From Chelonoidis abingdonii (taxonomy: Eukaryota; Chordata; Testudines; Testudinidae): 64,000 bases of DNA. The stretch covers positions 66,960,560-67,024,559 of the forward strand of contig NC_133773.1 of the NCBI RefSeq assembly GCF_003597395.2. The letters run 5' to 3'. The notes below the pieces were generated by a model. The model did no database searches. It worked only from the letters and a program-made list of their open reading frames with translations, and was not told the origin of the DNA. Shown one piece after another: positions 11,754 to 24,458 of this stretch; the stretch's first letter is position 1, and the number at the start of each line of letters is the position of its first letter. A program made the translations under genes and the position numbers.

Positions 11754-11977
11754 NNNNNNNNNNNNNNNNNNNNNNNNNNNNNNNNNNNNNNNNNNNNNNN
11801 NNNNNNNNNNNNNNNNNNNNNNNNNNNNNNNNNNNNNNNNNNNNNNNNNNNNNNNNNNNNNNNNNNNNNNNNNNNNNNNNNNNNNNNNNNNNNNNNNNNN
11901 NNNNNNNNNNNNNNNNNNNNNNNNNNNNNNNNNNNNNNNNNNNNNNNNNNNNNNNNNNNNNNNNNNNNNNNNNNNNN
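11754..11977. other. Assembly gap (224 N)
   Basis: A run of N. Frames reported across it are meaningless. The gap falls inside a CR1 copy, a usual cause of collapsed assembly. Confidence 1.
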
Positions 11978-12042
11978 CCCAATGTCTGTAGGTTCAAACA
12001 CAGTGTCTGGCGTGGTTCAGGGAATAGCTCCTCAGTCTCTTC

Positions 12043-12101
12043 CCCCCCCCCCCCCCCAAAAAAAAAAGAGAGAGAGAGAGAAAGAAAGAAGAGAGAGGAA
12101 T
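12043..12101. repeat. Low-complexity C, A and GA tract
   Basis: A C homopolymer, then an A homopolymer, then (GA)n and GAAA-rich sequence. Confidence 0.9.
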
Positions 12102-15100
12102 TAGGCTTTAAAGATTTTTTAAGTTAAATCAACAGACTATCCCTAAAAGAATCTATTGCAAGCTGAATTCTTCATGTTATAGTTAAAGAAACACTTATCT
12201 GATTCACTGCGGTTTGAAATCCTTTTGTATTTGTATTTCTTGAGCAAGATTTTATAAAGGATACAGTACATAGGAGATTTTAAAATGACATCTGAGGACA
12301 ACCTGCTGCTTGGCTCTTAGTATACTGATTATACTATGATAACTTGGTTAGGCCCAGGTAAAGCTTAGTTATTTTGTTGACAGAAAGTGGTTAGCATTGA
12401 TCCAAAATTAAATGGCTTTGCATTAAAAGGCAAAGCAATTATCCTATGTATCTTCAGCCATTACAATGTGGTTACACGCAGAATCTCGTGCAATATGTTC
12501 CAAGACTTATGAACATGGCCTATTTAGCCTTCTGGATACTGCAGCAGCTGAGGGTCAAACTTTTCTAAATGGCCTCTAATCTTGCACTAATAACTAACAA
12601 TGACTTTTTTATAGTTAATGATTTTCTCGAATTTTTATGAGGAGTGAGCTCTCTTAAAATAACAAGAATTGCTAGACAGTCAATAACATAAATGAAATAA
12701 TTCATGTACTGATATGAATAGATGGCCGGTAAAAAATTAATAGGCAACCAAAGACAACGTGAAAAAGAGAGAGAAGTTACTAAAAAATAAATAATTAAAC
12801 TGGTCAAAATGCATCTAACTTTCCTCCCCAATTCCTTTACAGCTAATTAATTACAGTTAATTGTTGGTAACATTTGTAGCAAATGTTGTGAGTATCAGAC
12901 CCTTTAGAGGGCATCATACCCTAACGAGAAACAAAAAGTGCATTTCTCTGGCAGATGAGTCATCCTGTAAACATGAGGAAGATTAACCCAGTGACAGTGA
13001 TATAACCCAAACAAGCAAAGCCAACCAGCCCCAGTGGAGTTAGATGCTGTCTACTAAGGCCTTTCTTTTTCTTATCTGCATTCACTATTGATTAGTTGGT
13101 AGCTGTTCATCCTGCTTCCTTTCACTATCTGCTTTTATAAAGCATTTAAAACTATACAAGATATAAATTAGACTCACTGTAATTTCCAAGCATGCAAGTG
13201 ATGACTGTAGAATCCATGTTTTTTCTCTAACTACCAGCTTTAAAATACAAGAACTCCAGTGTATTATACACGGGACATTCATGCAGCTTCTGGCTCTATT
13301 GCTGTAATATTGCTTTGGATTTTTCTTTGTGCATAAAATCTGTGGAATAAGCTGTTCAGCCTGAAAGTAGACCACTTTAACCTTCCCTAAATGACCCCCT
13401 TTTACACACAGATTAGTTTAAATTGAAAAGGGTTACATGAGCATAAATCTTTTGAGGCTGATAGAACTATTTGTCCAGGGGAAACAGTAGTCAATTCATA
13501 GCTACGTGGTGGTGTTCAGAGCAATGGGGAAGGAACAATTTACCAAATGCACAATATTCTGACACACTATTTCTACTAAATTAGTATTATGTTTTTACCT
13601 TCTAATTAATTTCTTGACTTGGTAGTAAACTTTGTTCCTGCTCTGCATAATGCAGACACAAATGAGGCAGATTGTCTGAATCCTTTTAATATACGACTTT
13701 TGGAATAATCCCCAAGATCAGAAGTGAACAAAATATACTTTAATTATGACTGTAATTCTTTACTGGACTTCTTTAATAATTATTGCCTTTTCCCACCTAG
13801 ATAAGAACTGGAATTTATATTGGGTCAGTTGGTAAATAGGCCTTTGTCTATAGTATTTTTCTTGTTCCAACCCACTAAATATTTCTTACAAAACAACAAT
13901 TAAAGATGAATGACATATTTGTCATAGCCTCACAGTAAAAGAGTCTCTGGGTAGAAAAGCCTGGAAACAGCAGACTTTTTATTATTTTTAATTCCTAAAA
14001 GTTATAAATAGGGTAGAAAAGGTTAAGGGACAGATTTTATTGATACTGGGTGTTGTAAAGAGTTATTTAAGCAACGTGATACTATAACATGATCTCCTTG
14101 CTACGAATTAGTTTCTTTTGCTAGCTCTGTTACCTGAAAAATGAATTTTGGGACACTGCTATAATAACTTGCTTATTACCCACTTAAGCTGTTCTTCCCA
14201 AAGTAAAAGTTCCCAGGGAACACAAAAGGATGTGGATATAACCTGCTGATAAAGTAATTGACATAAGCAGTATTCTTTCCAAAAAAAGTATTTTAATTGA
14301 TGTAACTAATAATCTGTAATACAGTGTACCCTAAAAGTTCTAAACAAAACACAATAAGGAATTGTGTCTCAGGGATTTTTGTAAGTTCAAGAGCACTTAA
14401 ACGTTCATAGCACATAGTTTAAATGATTCTAAGTGAAGCAATTTCTTGAAAGTGACCAGTTTGCAACAAATTCCTGACAACATTAAATGTTACATAGATA
14501 TTGCAATTAACAGTATCATTTTATGCATTTTTATCAATACAAGACACATACATGCAACCCTATATTCTATCCAGTCCTATGCTTACACTAAACTATAACT
14601 ACAGAATATTAAGTTTATTCTGTAAATCCATTGATGTTTCCTTTTAAAAATCTCTACTGCTGTTGTTCAGTTCCTGGTCAGTCCGTTCTGCCCTTCTCCA
14701 GCTTTCTTTTCTCGTTCTGTAACTGTTTGTCTTTGGCTTCTCTTGCTGGCTTCCTGGCTTTTTCCGAATCTCTCTCTCTTCCTCAGACTCAGTCTCTGGA
14801 CTCCAAAACCATTGCTGGCAGCTGGCCTTGCTACACTGTAGTTCTCTTAATATACCTTTCTATGCTTAGAAGCAGTTATCTTACTCACACATGCCCAGTC
14901 TTGACCATTATAGCAGAATTCTGATTGACAGCTCTGACCTTTTAAAACAAGTTGTGACAGGTATGAATGGGCTCTGACCAGCTAGCCGCTCAGCTAACTG
15001 ACAACTCTGTTACCTGTTACTGCACATGCTCAGTAGCCATCAATCTTGCACATGTTCACTGTCATTTACCTCTGAGCCAGGTGCCATTTTAGTTCTTATG

Positions 15101-16146
15101 GAGCATGCTCAGGGTCTGCAGCATTCATCTCAGGGTGGAGAGATTGCTTATTCAGAATAAAGATTTAGTAAAGCAAAATGCAGATTGGAGAATCTCTCTG
15201 GTCAATGAATCTCAATTCTCCTTCAAGACAAACAAATTATGTAAAAGTTTCCATGATGCATCTAACAGGATGTCTGGTGCAAAAGTGACACGGGACCAGA
15301 GCAAAGTAGCCATAGAGGGAAAAGTATCTGGCCCAAAATATGTATTGTAGCTAGTAACATAGTAATGAATACAATTATGTTGTGATTTTACAACATATGC
15401 TGAAAATCCAAAGATTTTGTAAAGTATGTTTAGTATTAGTAGACTAACATTTTTTTCTGTATCACTGACTGTATATACAGCATTCAGTATTTATCATCCA
15501 GAATGATGCCAGGCTGCAGAAGATAGCAAATCCTTGGCACCATGCTATTCTGAAGAGGTTCTATCCGCTATCTGAAATCCCAGTAATGTAAATCTTTAAA
15601 GCAGCACCAAAATGTAGAAAGTAGCAGAGCCAACCAGGACAGGGAGAGTTGTTGGATAATGGGGTCCATTATCTCAAATGAATCCTTTTATGCCAGTTCT
15701 CATGAATTTTCTCTTCTGTGGCTACATAACACTTTATGACTTCAAGGCTGGCACACAATTTTACTACATGACCTCAGTTGCATAATGGATTCAGATGGGT
15801 AGAGTGTCTGTTGAAGGGTTCAAATAATTTTTCTTTCACTAGGCCACAGTGAAATCTTTACTAGAACATAGGAAGTACTTTTTATGACACATAATCAATA
15901 CTTTACATGGGCAAAATACTCCTGTTTTTAATGCACACCTTAGCTATGATACTATTTTAAAGACACACAATTCAGATTTTGTTTGTTTGTTTAATGTAAC
16001 CTGCCCACATGGATAGAGAAGGCGCATCATAACAAAGATAAATTATACCCATATAAATCAAACACTAAAAAAATTAACTAGAGCTGAGTGGATCAAATCG
16101 TTGCTAGTTAACCATGTAGAAATTAACCTCCTTTTCAGAGATACAA
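12102..16146. other. AT-rich unique sequence, no recognised features
   Basis: No domain-bearing frame, no splice-flanked conserved exon, and no repeat family that I can name. 14,620-14,930 is CT-rich. 14,990-15,120 contains related CATGCTCAG motifs, which may belong to an unrecognised repeat. A short (GTTT)n is near 15,979. Confidence 0.4.
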
Positions 16147-16275
16147 TCCCCAAATCAGCAAGGTACTTAAGCACATGCTTGATTTTAAGCATATGAATAG
16201 CCCCATTGATTCCAGTGGGGCTACTAATACTGCTTAACGTAAGCACATGGTTTAGTACCTTGTTTAAGCTGGACC
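16147..16275. repeat. Palindromic amniote repeat
   Basis: The left arm, from AAGGTACTTAAGCACATGCT through AGCCCCATTGA, is the imperfect reverse complement of the right arm, from CAGTGGGGCTACT through GCACATGGTTTAGTACCTT. This is one of several short palindromic families common in reptile and bird DNA and probably derives from a MITE. It is non-coding. Confidence 0.6.
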
Positions 16276-17070
16276 CAAGAGAGAGAGAATATTTGTAAGT
16301 GCACTTCAGAAAACAGTTTCTGGAGCAAAATTATAATAATTCAAATATTTGTCCATGGCAAAAGTTGGGTTTTTTTCTTTTAAATGATTGGGTTTCACTG
16401 AAAAAAAAACAGTGAAATTTCACCCTTGATCAAATGTATTAATATCTGAAGTACTAACCAAAATTCCAGACGATATACATGCTTACTGCAGCAGCAAAGC
16501 CAACACTAGTAGTTTCTTATAGTTTTAAATAGAGCCATCATATATTTAGAATTATCATCTTAATAGTTTTCAAATGTATACTTACATAATGTAAAATAAA
16601 GATAATCCTTGCACAACATTACTACTTTGAGAAACACAAAGACTTCTTAAGGACAGCAAAATGAAAAATCTATGTTTCTAATGGCACACAAACTAAGTGA
16701 AAAGCTATGATCTAAGTAATGTAATGAAAAACACTTGTTTCTAAATAAACACAATGCATGCCCACATTGAGCCATTTACAAAATGTGAGTAGCTGTGACA
16801 TATCTACAACTGATTTGTAGACCCTGGAGCTATAGATAAACCTCATGCAATGTAATCTAAAACAGAATCACAATAATTCTGCCTTGAGTAGGCTTGCTGC
16901 CTCTGAAATACAGCAAGGTTTCTCCAGGGTCACAAAATACTGTTTAATGTGTCCTTTGTGGACTTCCTAAATTTCCCCCATATAACGTCATCGTATTTCA
17001 GTTTTACCAATAAGCATTATTATGTACAGCAGTTATTCTAGAAAATCTGTGAACATCTTTCCTTGGCCTC
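16276..17070. other. No recognised features
   Basis: AT-rich sequence; nothing identified. Confidence 0.4.
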
Positions 17071-18130
17071 TGTCATAAACAGATAGCTAAGGGTTAATGT
17101 CTCTTTCACCTGTAAAGGGTTAACAAACAGTGACCTGCAACACCTGACCAGAGGACCAGTCAGAGAACAAGATACTTTCAAATCTCGGTGGAGGGAAGTC
17201 TTTGTTTATGGGTTCTTTGCTCTGTCTGTTGTCTCTTTGGGCTCTGAGAGTGACCACACATACCTACAGGCTCTCTAATCTTCTGTTCCAATTTTGTAAG
17301 TACAAAGGTAGAAAGACAGTTTAGTCTTTTTAATTGTCTTTCTTTATTTGCAAATGTGTATCTGGCTGGTAGAGTTTTAATGAGTATTTGGCTAAAAGTA
17401 TTTTAAATTGTATTTTTCTGGGGGAGGCTTTTTCTCCATTTTCTATAAGCTGAAAGACCCTGTAATATTCCATCTTGAATCTACAGAAATTATCTCTACT
17501 CTTTGTCTTTTATTAAAAAACTTTCCTTTTAAAGACCTACTTGATTTTTTACCCCTTGTTAATGCTAAGGTATTGAGTCTGTACTCACCAAGGACTTGGT
17601 GGGAGAGAAAGAGGAGAGGAGGGGAAGGATAAAGTTCCTCTTTGTGTTAGATTCACGGAGCTTGAATCTGTATTGCCTCTGGGTGAGGGGAAGAGCAGAG
17701 GGGTGGAGTTGGAATCCCTCGGTGCTAAGATTCAAGGAGTTTGAATCACTGTCTATCTCTCCAGAATAACCCAGGGAGGAAAAGCCTGGGAGGGAGGGAG
17801 AAGGGGGGAGGAGAAACATGATTTCTCTGTGTTGTGTTTCAAGGAGTTTGAAGCACGGTGATCTCCTGTTGTCCCCAGATGGGAAAGATCTGGGAGGAGG
17901 AAAGGAGGTGGAAGGGAAGTGGTTTATTTCCCTTTGTTATGAGACTCAAGGAATTTGGGTCTTGGGGTCCCCAGGGAAGGTTTGGGGAGATCAGAGTTTA
18001 TCAGGCACTCAAAGTCCTGATTGGTGGCAGCTTATCAGACCTAAGCTAGTAATTAAGCTTAGAGGAATTGATGCTGGTACCCCATCTTTGGACGTTAAGG
18101 TTCAGATTGGGAATAGAATACCCCTCATTG
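17071..18130 (+). mobile_element. Retroviral-type LTR, probably solo
   Basis: The block starts TGTCATAAACAGATAGC, a TG start preceded by GGCCTC, and matches by memory a frequent turtle LTR. An ATTAAA-type polyadenylation signal lies near 17,512 and is followed by a T-rich stretch. The 3' part is purine-rich and internally repetitive (17,640-18,000). The right end is uncertain: CCCCTC near 18,122 partly matches the left flank, but no clear CA end precedes it. No internal retroviral genes are present. Confidence 0.6.
17640..18000 (+). repeat. Degenerate tandem repeat inside LTR
   Basis: Four diverged units each open with a sequence like AGATTCAAGGAGTTTGAATC, at about 17,649, 17,727, 17,834 and 17,941, spaced 78, 107 and 107 bases. 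Each is followed by purine-rich sequence with GGGAGG or CCCAG motifs. The array lies in the downstream part of the LTR. Confidence 0.65.
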
Positions 18131-19850
18131 GATAATTTCCCATTGTGTATCCTAATTTACCCACACACAAGCTTTTCATCACACTGAAAACCCTCCAGTG
18201 ATTTAGCATCAAGGTTTTAATGCTGTGATTTGATATCGTTAGAAGTGTAAAATCTCACATAATATTAAAACTTCATTTTAAAAAACAATTTCATTTTATC
18301 TGAAGTTCCTCCTCAATCCCCTATGTGCTCCTCCAGTGGTGCAAGGGAGACTTAAAACTGCCTTAAGACAGAACGTGGGGATTCACTTAGCACAGCCAGC
18401 TCTATGCCACCTGCTCCTCCACTTCACAGGATGAAGGGATTCCAGCATCAGGGAGAGGGAGAGGAGGTAGGGAATAGATAAATCATGCAGGGTCAAAACA
18501 AACTGAAGTCCAGACTGGCAGAGAGGCTTCTTAGAAGCCATTACCCAGTTAAACAAATTAGAGCCATCCTCTAACAACTTGAGGACGTGTTTAACCTATT
18601 GACTTCTAATACTTGCCTTAGCCATGCATTGGTGAGAGAGAGAGGAGAAAGTGGTTTTCCATGCCCATTTCAGCCCTTTGTGCTGCAAATGATGTCAAGA
18701 CTGAGAATTAGTGTGAAATTAAAATATGGCAATGTTTTTTGGGATTTGACATCTATCCAGTGTATGTTGGAATAATCCACCAACTCATTTAAGAAGGAGA
18801 AGTATATATTGGCATCTTTTGTTTTAAGTGAAATCTTACAGCTTTTATTTTGCTGGTGAAAATTGCTGCTCAAAACTTTTTCCCTGTAAAATCCCAAATA
18901 TACTCTAGTCTCTCTTGGCTATGCAGCAGCAGTGACAGAGAACCACTGAAAACTAATCTTCTCCAATACACAGCGATAGGGATGATTCAGACTTGCTTAT
19001 AAAGGAATGCACAAATATAATTTATATCATTTAGCATGTTATTGCTATATAAGAGCTAGATATTATTATTATTAATATTACAGATCCTCCCACCACTGTC
19101 ACAAAGTGAGATGATATTTTTGTTTGATGGCTGAGAACCATTTGACCAGTAAAACTATCAGAAATATTTGGAAATCTTGTTGATAATATAGCATGGTTTT
19201 ATCAGCCAATGTGAAGAGCTAGTATTAATATAGCTGTAAATTCTGTAATTTACCAGTGACATGCTGGCTTTAATAAAGAAAGCAGAAACAATGGCAACTC
19301 TTGAACTATGTCTGGCAGAAATGAATGAAGAGAGAGACTAACTATTTGAAATCTCTTCTAACCTCAGAGGTACTGCAATATTATCATAGCCTATATGGGG
19401 AGAAATGTTTAAGGAGAGAAGAAAGAAATATTCCAATCAGCCATATAAAAACACATCTTTCTGATGTTTGTCCTAATTCAGGATGAATAATGTCCAGTAA
19501 GCTGATGTCTATCTCTAAAAAGCAATAAACTGTTTTTGCTATAATATGAAAGATAACATGATTTACCGAAAGATGATACAAGTATTTTTTCAATAGTTTG
19601 ATCTCGGTTGTTCCCTCCTGCTGTAAGAATTCCCTGAAAGCATTTATTTAGTTTTACCTTTATTCCTTCATGTGCTTTATCATCATTCCTGTTTCAACCT
19701 TAACTGTGCCAATGTTTTCTCTTTTTCCACTTTTCCTTCAGTTGGCTAAATAAACTATTTCTACTTTTACTGTGATTTCCCCCCTCAGCTCTTTGCTCTC
19801 TTCTCCATTTTTTCAGCACCTCAGATCCTCAGAATTCTGCTCATTGGATC
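18131..19850. other. No recognised features
   Basis: AT-rich sequence with no identifiable exon or repeat. Confidence 0.4.
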
Positions 19851-19853
19851 TAA

Positions 19854-20148
19854 GGGTATGTCTACACTACCCAGCGGATCAGCATGCAGCGATGTATTCC
19901 AGCGGGGATCAATTTATCGCGTCTAGTCTAGATGCGATAAATCGATCCCCAAGAGCTCTCCCATTGATGACTGTACTCCAGTTCAGCAAGAGGCGCAGGC
20001 AGAGTTGATGGGGAATTGGCAGCAGTTGACTCACCGCAGTGAAGACACCACGGTAAGTTGATCTAAGTACGTCGACTTCAGCTACGTTATTCATGTAGCT
20101 GAAGTTGCATAACTTAGATTGATTCCCCACCCCACCGTAGACAAGAAC
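19854..20148 (+). mobile_element. MITE, possibly Harbinger-derived, TAA-flanked
   Basis: A non-coding 295-bp element beginning GGGTATGTCTACACTACCC and ending GTAGACAAGAAC, whose reverse complement (GTTCTTGTCTAC) pairs with the start. It is preceded by TAA (19,851-19,853) and followed by AAA, consistent with a 3-bp TWA target duplication decayed on one side. Inside is a near-perfect palindrome at about 19,909-19,948 centred on CTAGTCTAG, flanked by GATCAATTTATCGC and GCGATAAATCGATC. This is a common turtle/crocodilian-type MITE. The superfamily is inferred from target length only. Confidence 0.65.
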
Positions 20149-21626
20149 AAAGTAAAACAGAGATTGGAGGTGAGACAGAGCAAGATGACTAATCCATCTT
20201 TGTTCTTCCACAATCCCTTGGGCTGTAATTTAGAGCAGTCTCAAAGCAGTCTCAAAGCTACTGTAAATTATTCCAGCTGTGTTGTCCCCCAAGAGGCCAT
20301 TTTCCAACCGGGGGACACTGGAGTGTCCCCAAACCATTGATATGTCCTGGGAAAGGGTCTGTGAAGTCAGGTCTGCACTGCCCTTATCTGTTCCAGTTCC
20401 ACAGAATTACTCCACACAGAAGGAAGATTCTCCAATGAGTGGAACTCAGAGCAAAACAGATTTCTAAAACAGATTAATCCCCTCCCCCTCACCCCAGCTG
20501 AGCTTGAGTTTAAATCGAATGAAATTCCATGACCCATACACTCAGGGTGAACTATTCGCCCTAGGGCATAAACTACACAATTCTATGCCTTTTCATGCCT
20601 TCACATAACAATAATAATAATAATAAGTCAATCATTTATATAATCAAAAACCAAATTCCAACCAAAGCAACAAAACTCTGTGGAATTACATAATTCATGT
20701 GATTGAAGCCTGCCAGAGTTGGCTTTTCCCCTTCTCTCTTATAGAGGGTGCAGAGAGTTTGACCCCTCTCAGGCTTCTGGCCCTGGAACTTACATATATA
20801 TATATTATATTAAAATATTACATAGAGTAGTACACGTAGTTTTAATTAAGTTTGAGATCCCACTGTCCTACGTGCTGCTCAAAAACAGACAGACTTGGTC
20901 TCTGCCCCCAAGGGATTTATATTCTAAGAAAACAAAACTTTGAATCGGTGAAGAGAAGGAAATGCACATGATTTTTTCATACAGTTGTTTTTATTTTGGG
21001 GACGTGCTGTTAAATAGTGGTGTAAATAAGTTTGACTTCTATTCCCTTTAAGCACAGTATAACAATATACTCTTTTTACAGCTCATATTCATCCAAGCTG
21101 GCTCCTTCCTTTCCTCCTCAATATGAACCCCATTGTTTAAGATGCTGAGTGCCCTTCTCTTCCAAAGGGAGGTGAGGGTATTCAGCACCTCTCACAATCA
21201 AGTTCTTTGTCGTTTAAAGGGATATATTTGTGTTGTGTAATGACTTAAAATGAGTCAATTCTGCTTTCAGCTCTTTTCCACTGAAAACTTTAAATCTCCA
21301 ATAGACAGCTTTCTCTGACCCCATATCACTATATAATACAAGAAATGAAGTGTTTGTGGTTGCGTTTCACCTAAAATCACATGACAGTATCCACACATAA
21401 TTTCTGACTCCCATTCATTGCTCTCAAATATTTTCAGTTGCACCATGTTATGCGTCTATTCTTCGTGATATGCCATACCATTTATTAGGGTGTATTGTGT
21501 TTTATAATCTGAAAGGTTTATCCCATATATTAACCTAGGCTTTGATGTAGCCCATAGAGTTTTTAAAACCAATTCATTTGAAAGTTCTTTGAAAATCTGA
21601 AGTTTTTAATTACAGTTCCTTGTCAT
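20149..21626. other. No gene; short simple repeats
   Basis: Contains an (AAT)n tract at about 20,608-20,627 and a (TA)n tract at about 20,793-20,810. 20,860-20,930 carries a diverged block (CACTGTCCTACG...TCTCTGCCCCCAAGG) resembling an old SINE-like repeat also seen at 39,300-39,460. Nothing else identified. Confidence 0.4.
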
Positions 21627-21731
21627 ATATGTGTCTGTTACAGCTATCCCCCTATTCCATTTTGTTTCTTACAGCTGTCCCCATACTCCATTTTGTTCTT
21701 GTTCTCCTCCTGTGGCCGCCCCTCCCTGGCT

Positions 21732-21889
21732 GTTAAGTTGTTTACCAGGGCCACTGCCCTTCTCAAAGGGAGGGCCCCTTAAGTTGTTTACCAGGGCCAC
21801 TGCCCTTCTCAAAGGGAGGGCCCCTTAAGTTGTTTACCAAGAGCCATTGCCCTTCTCAAAGGGATGGCCACTTGTGCTAAGTGGGACCA
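21732..21889 (+). repeat. Tandem repeat, period about 47, in the 5' part of the LTR
   Basis: Units opening TTAAGTTGTTTACCA occur at 21,732, 21,779 and 21,825, with a fourth, more diverged unit at about 21,869. Each holds CCACTGCCCTTCTCAAAGGG. The first two units are nearly identical, so the array expanded recently or is kept homogeneous. Confidence 0.85.
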
Positions 21890-22499
21890 CTGCCCTGTTC
21901 AAAGGGTTAGTCCTGTTATCACCTTGTTAAACCTGGGCTCGGTGTAGGGTAGGCAATGTCCAGAGCTGCAAGACCTATTGTGTTTTTAAGATCTTGGGCA
22001 TGAGTCATAGGCCTCATGTGCTTTTGAGTCACCTACTGCACAGGACTCTGCCCAGACATGTCTCTGTGCTCACCTACAGTTTGTCCCTGCCTCCTCTCCT
22101 CCCCTGTGACAGAGGGAGCCTATCAGAAGTACTGGCGGGAAACTGCCTGAGTTTGCCTTTAAAAACAGACATTTTTAAAACTAAGATCAGAAAGGTTCCT
22201 GCATTGCTGCCTGGTCTGATCAGCCAGGGGTTCTGGGGGGTCCTTTCTCCGCTCTCGTTTTATTTTTGAGCGTACCCCCGTTTTTTGAACCCCCCCCCCA
22301 CGAAGAACGAATTGCTGCCTGAGAGATCTCCTGATTATTGAGACTGTACCCAGCCTTCTGATGATTTTGCTGCTTTTACCTCTGCTGCTTCCTTTGGGGC
22401 TGGTAAGAATCCCTCTGTGAAATTCTGTGAAATTCTCTATACTTTTATTTTATTATCTTAGCTGCTCTCTCTCTTTCCCCAGCACCCAGACTTAACCAG

Positions 22500-22890
22500 C
22501 ACCCAGCATAGCTGTGGTTAAGTTAGGTTTAGAGAATTGTTTGTATTGTGTTCTGTAAGTTAGGTTTAAGAAATTGTTGCATTGTGTTCTGTTACTTGCT
22601 AATTTGTGTAGTCTTGGTTAAGTTAGGTCATAGATAAGATTTTGCTGTGTTCTGTATAGTTGTGGTTAAGTCTGTCTTCCTGCTGCCCCCACCGAGCTCT
22701 CCAGTCACCCCATACCCCTCAGTCTCTCTGCTGTTTAAACCTGCAGCCTGCCTGCCCTCTGTCTCCTGAAGTTTAAATCTCCCTCTGCTCTCTGCTGTTT
22801 AAAGCTGCAGCCTGCCTGCTCTCTCTCTCCTGTTTAAACCTGCAGCCTGCCTGCTCTCTGTCTCCTGAAGCTCTCTCTCTCTCTCTCCTT
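22500..22890 (+). repeat. Two more tandem arrays and (CT)n in the LTR
   Basis: 22,505-22,670 holds three diverged units around GGTTAAGTTAGGTTTAGA followed by TTGTGTTCTGT. 22,728-22,870 holds three units around GCTGTTTAAACCTGCAGCCT followed by CTCTGTCTCCTGAAG. A (CT)n tract follows at about 22,868-22,888. Confidence 0.75.
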
Positions 22891-23299
22891 TTTAATCCCT
22901 TCCTCCACACTCTCCTATTACCCCCAAACCTCAATTGTATTACTGAAGTCTAGCATAAAACCCCATTGGTTACCCTTTTTCTCTCTAACACACCTCACAT
23001 TTTACATTTATACCACTGTGACACATTTTTACCTAGAGTTGGTTACTTACCACATTTTCCCATAACTGTTAGTTGGCTATATGCTGCTGTGACACACCTT
23101 TTATATAGAAATTGTTAGCTACTTGTTACATTTATACTTCAGTGTTAATTGGTTACCAACTGTATTGTACCCCACTGTATTGTACCCCACTATTGAAACC
23201 CCCTATACTATTTGCTAAAAGAAACCCCTCCCCAATTGTCTACCTTAACAAACCCCATACCCCTCACTATTGAATTTTCCCTGTTTTTTGCATTTTCTT

Positions 23300-23305
23300 A
23301 ATAAA
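23300..23305 (+). promoter_or_regulatory. LTR polyadenylation signal AATAAA
   Basis: A canonical hexamer within the LTR, followed by a GT/T-rich stretch (AGTTTATTTTG). It orients the LTR. Confidence 0.75.
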
Positions 23306-23314
23306 GTTTATTTT

Positions 23315-23436
23315 GCACCCCACCTGTGTGGTAATTGCTCCCCAAGATCCCATATACCTGCTGGCAGGGACAAAATTGGCACCCCACCTGTGTGGTAATT
23401 GCTCCCCAAGATCCCATATACCTGCTGGCAGGGACA
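23315..23436 (+). repeat. 64-bp tandem duplication at the LTR 3' end
   Basis: Two near-identical copies start GCACCCCACCTGTGTGG at 23,315 and 23,379. The first copy continues past the GGGACA end motif into AAATTG before the second begins; the second stops at the true LTR end. Confidence 0.9.
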
Positions 23437-23441
23437 ATATG

Positions 23442-24440
23442 ATGCTCAAATCATTGAGGATAGAAACTCCACAAAGTTCCTAATACACAGTGGATTTCAA
23501 CAGTTTACATTAACTCGTTAGAATAAGGATCAACCTTAATCTTTCATAGTGTGCTAATAATAACAACACTTTCCTTCACTAGTGTTTAAAAGCCTCATTG
23601 GGATGCTGGGAAAAGTATCTAAATATTTCTAGCCTTTCTTCATTTTCCTCACCCCTCTCCCCCATCAAATTACACCTGTATTTATAAGCAGAGAGAATTT
23701 TCCTAACAAAAATGAAATCAACGTTTAAAAGCAAGTTATGTGAACGATATTACTCATTAGCCATACCATGTTACTTTTGTAATTTTTTGTGCTGGGTTGG
23801 TTTGATACTGGTTCTTTGAGTAATTTAGTCTATACTTTTGTGGTCAGGAAGGTTAGCAAAAGCCATTTTGAATTCTTTTCACACAAGGATTGTTCTTTCT
23901 GAGCCAGTGAGGGAGGGGAAAATGGTGTCAGCTTGTGGCTTCATGCTGCTCCTTATAGCAATAGACAGAAGGTATAATCTTTCACTTTGGCTTTTCATAA
24001 CTTACTTTCATAGTATTAGCATTCTCTTAACATAGTTTTTTAAGTCAAATGTAGGAGTATTTCAACAGAGCAAGTTATGGTTTGTGTGATCTTGAGAACT
24101 GAAATTTTATCATATTTGAAAGGTATAAATAGAAAAGCAACATATTTGACCTTAGTGACAAAGACTAGAATAGTTTTAGCAATCAGACTCTGATAGTCAT
24201 TGCCCATATAGGTCTGTCACTTATTTTAAGGCTGCTTACTTCTGTGGCATCAATGTAGAGCCTCCATCCATTTATCAGCATAGGGAGAGACAACAAAACT
24301 AGCCACAAGTGGATTTTTTGTTGTATTTTAAACAATATAGTGCAATGGTGACCAACATATGCCAAAATTCTATCAATGTATTTATATAAGGAGTATTAAA
24401 ATGGCACATCCTTATAAATCTGCTGCTATCATGTTTTCAG
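23442..24440. other. No recognised features
   Basis: AT-rich sequence between two mobile elements; nothing identified. Confidence 0.4.
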
Positions 24441-24458
24441 AAACATCAGTCACAATAT

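Larger units (their letters stand above)
21632..23436 (+). mobile_element. 1.8-kb solo LTR with perfect 5-bp target duplication
   Basis: The element starts TGTCTGTTACAG and ends CTGGCAGGGACA (TG...CA). It is flanked by identical ATATG at 21,627-21,631 and 23,437-23,441, the signature of an LTR left by recombination between two LTRs. A polyadenylation signal AATAAA lies at 23,300-23,305, about 130 bases before the end, and fixes the transcription strand as +. At 1,805 bp it is long for an LTR, and much of the length comes from internal tandem repeats (annotated separately). It has no coding capacity. The family cannot be decided from the LTR alone. Confidence 0.85.

Noticed and set aside
14631..15350. 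Possible host exons in the 97- and 81-codon frames
   Set aside because: No domain, no conserved pattern, and no convincing splice-site context; CT-rich composition explains the first.
21627..23441. A CRISPR-like or satellite array
   Set aside because: The repeats are tandem without unique equal-length spacers and lie inside one LTR with a target duplication.
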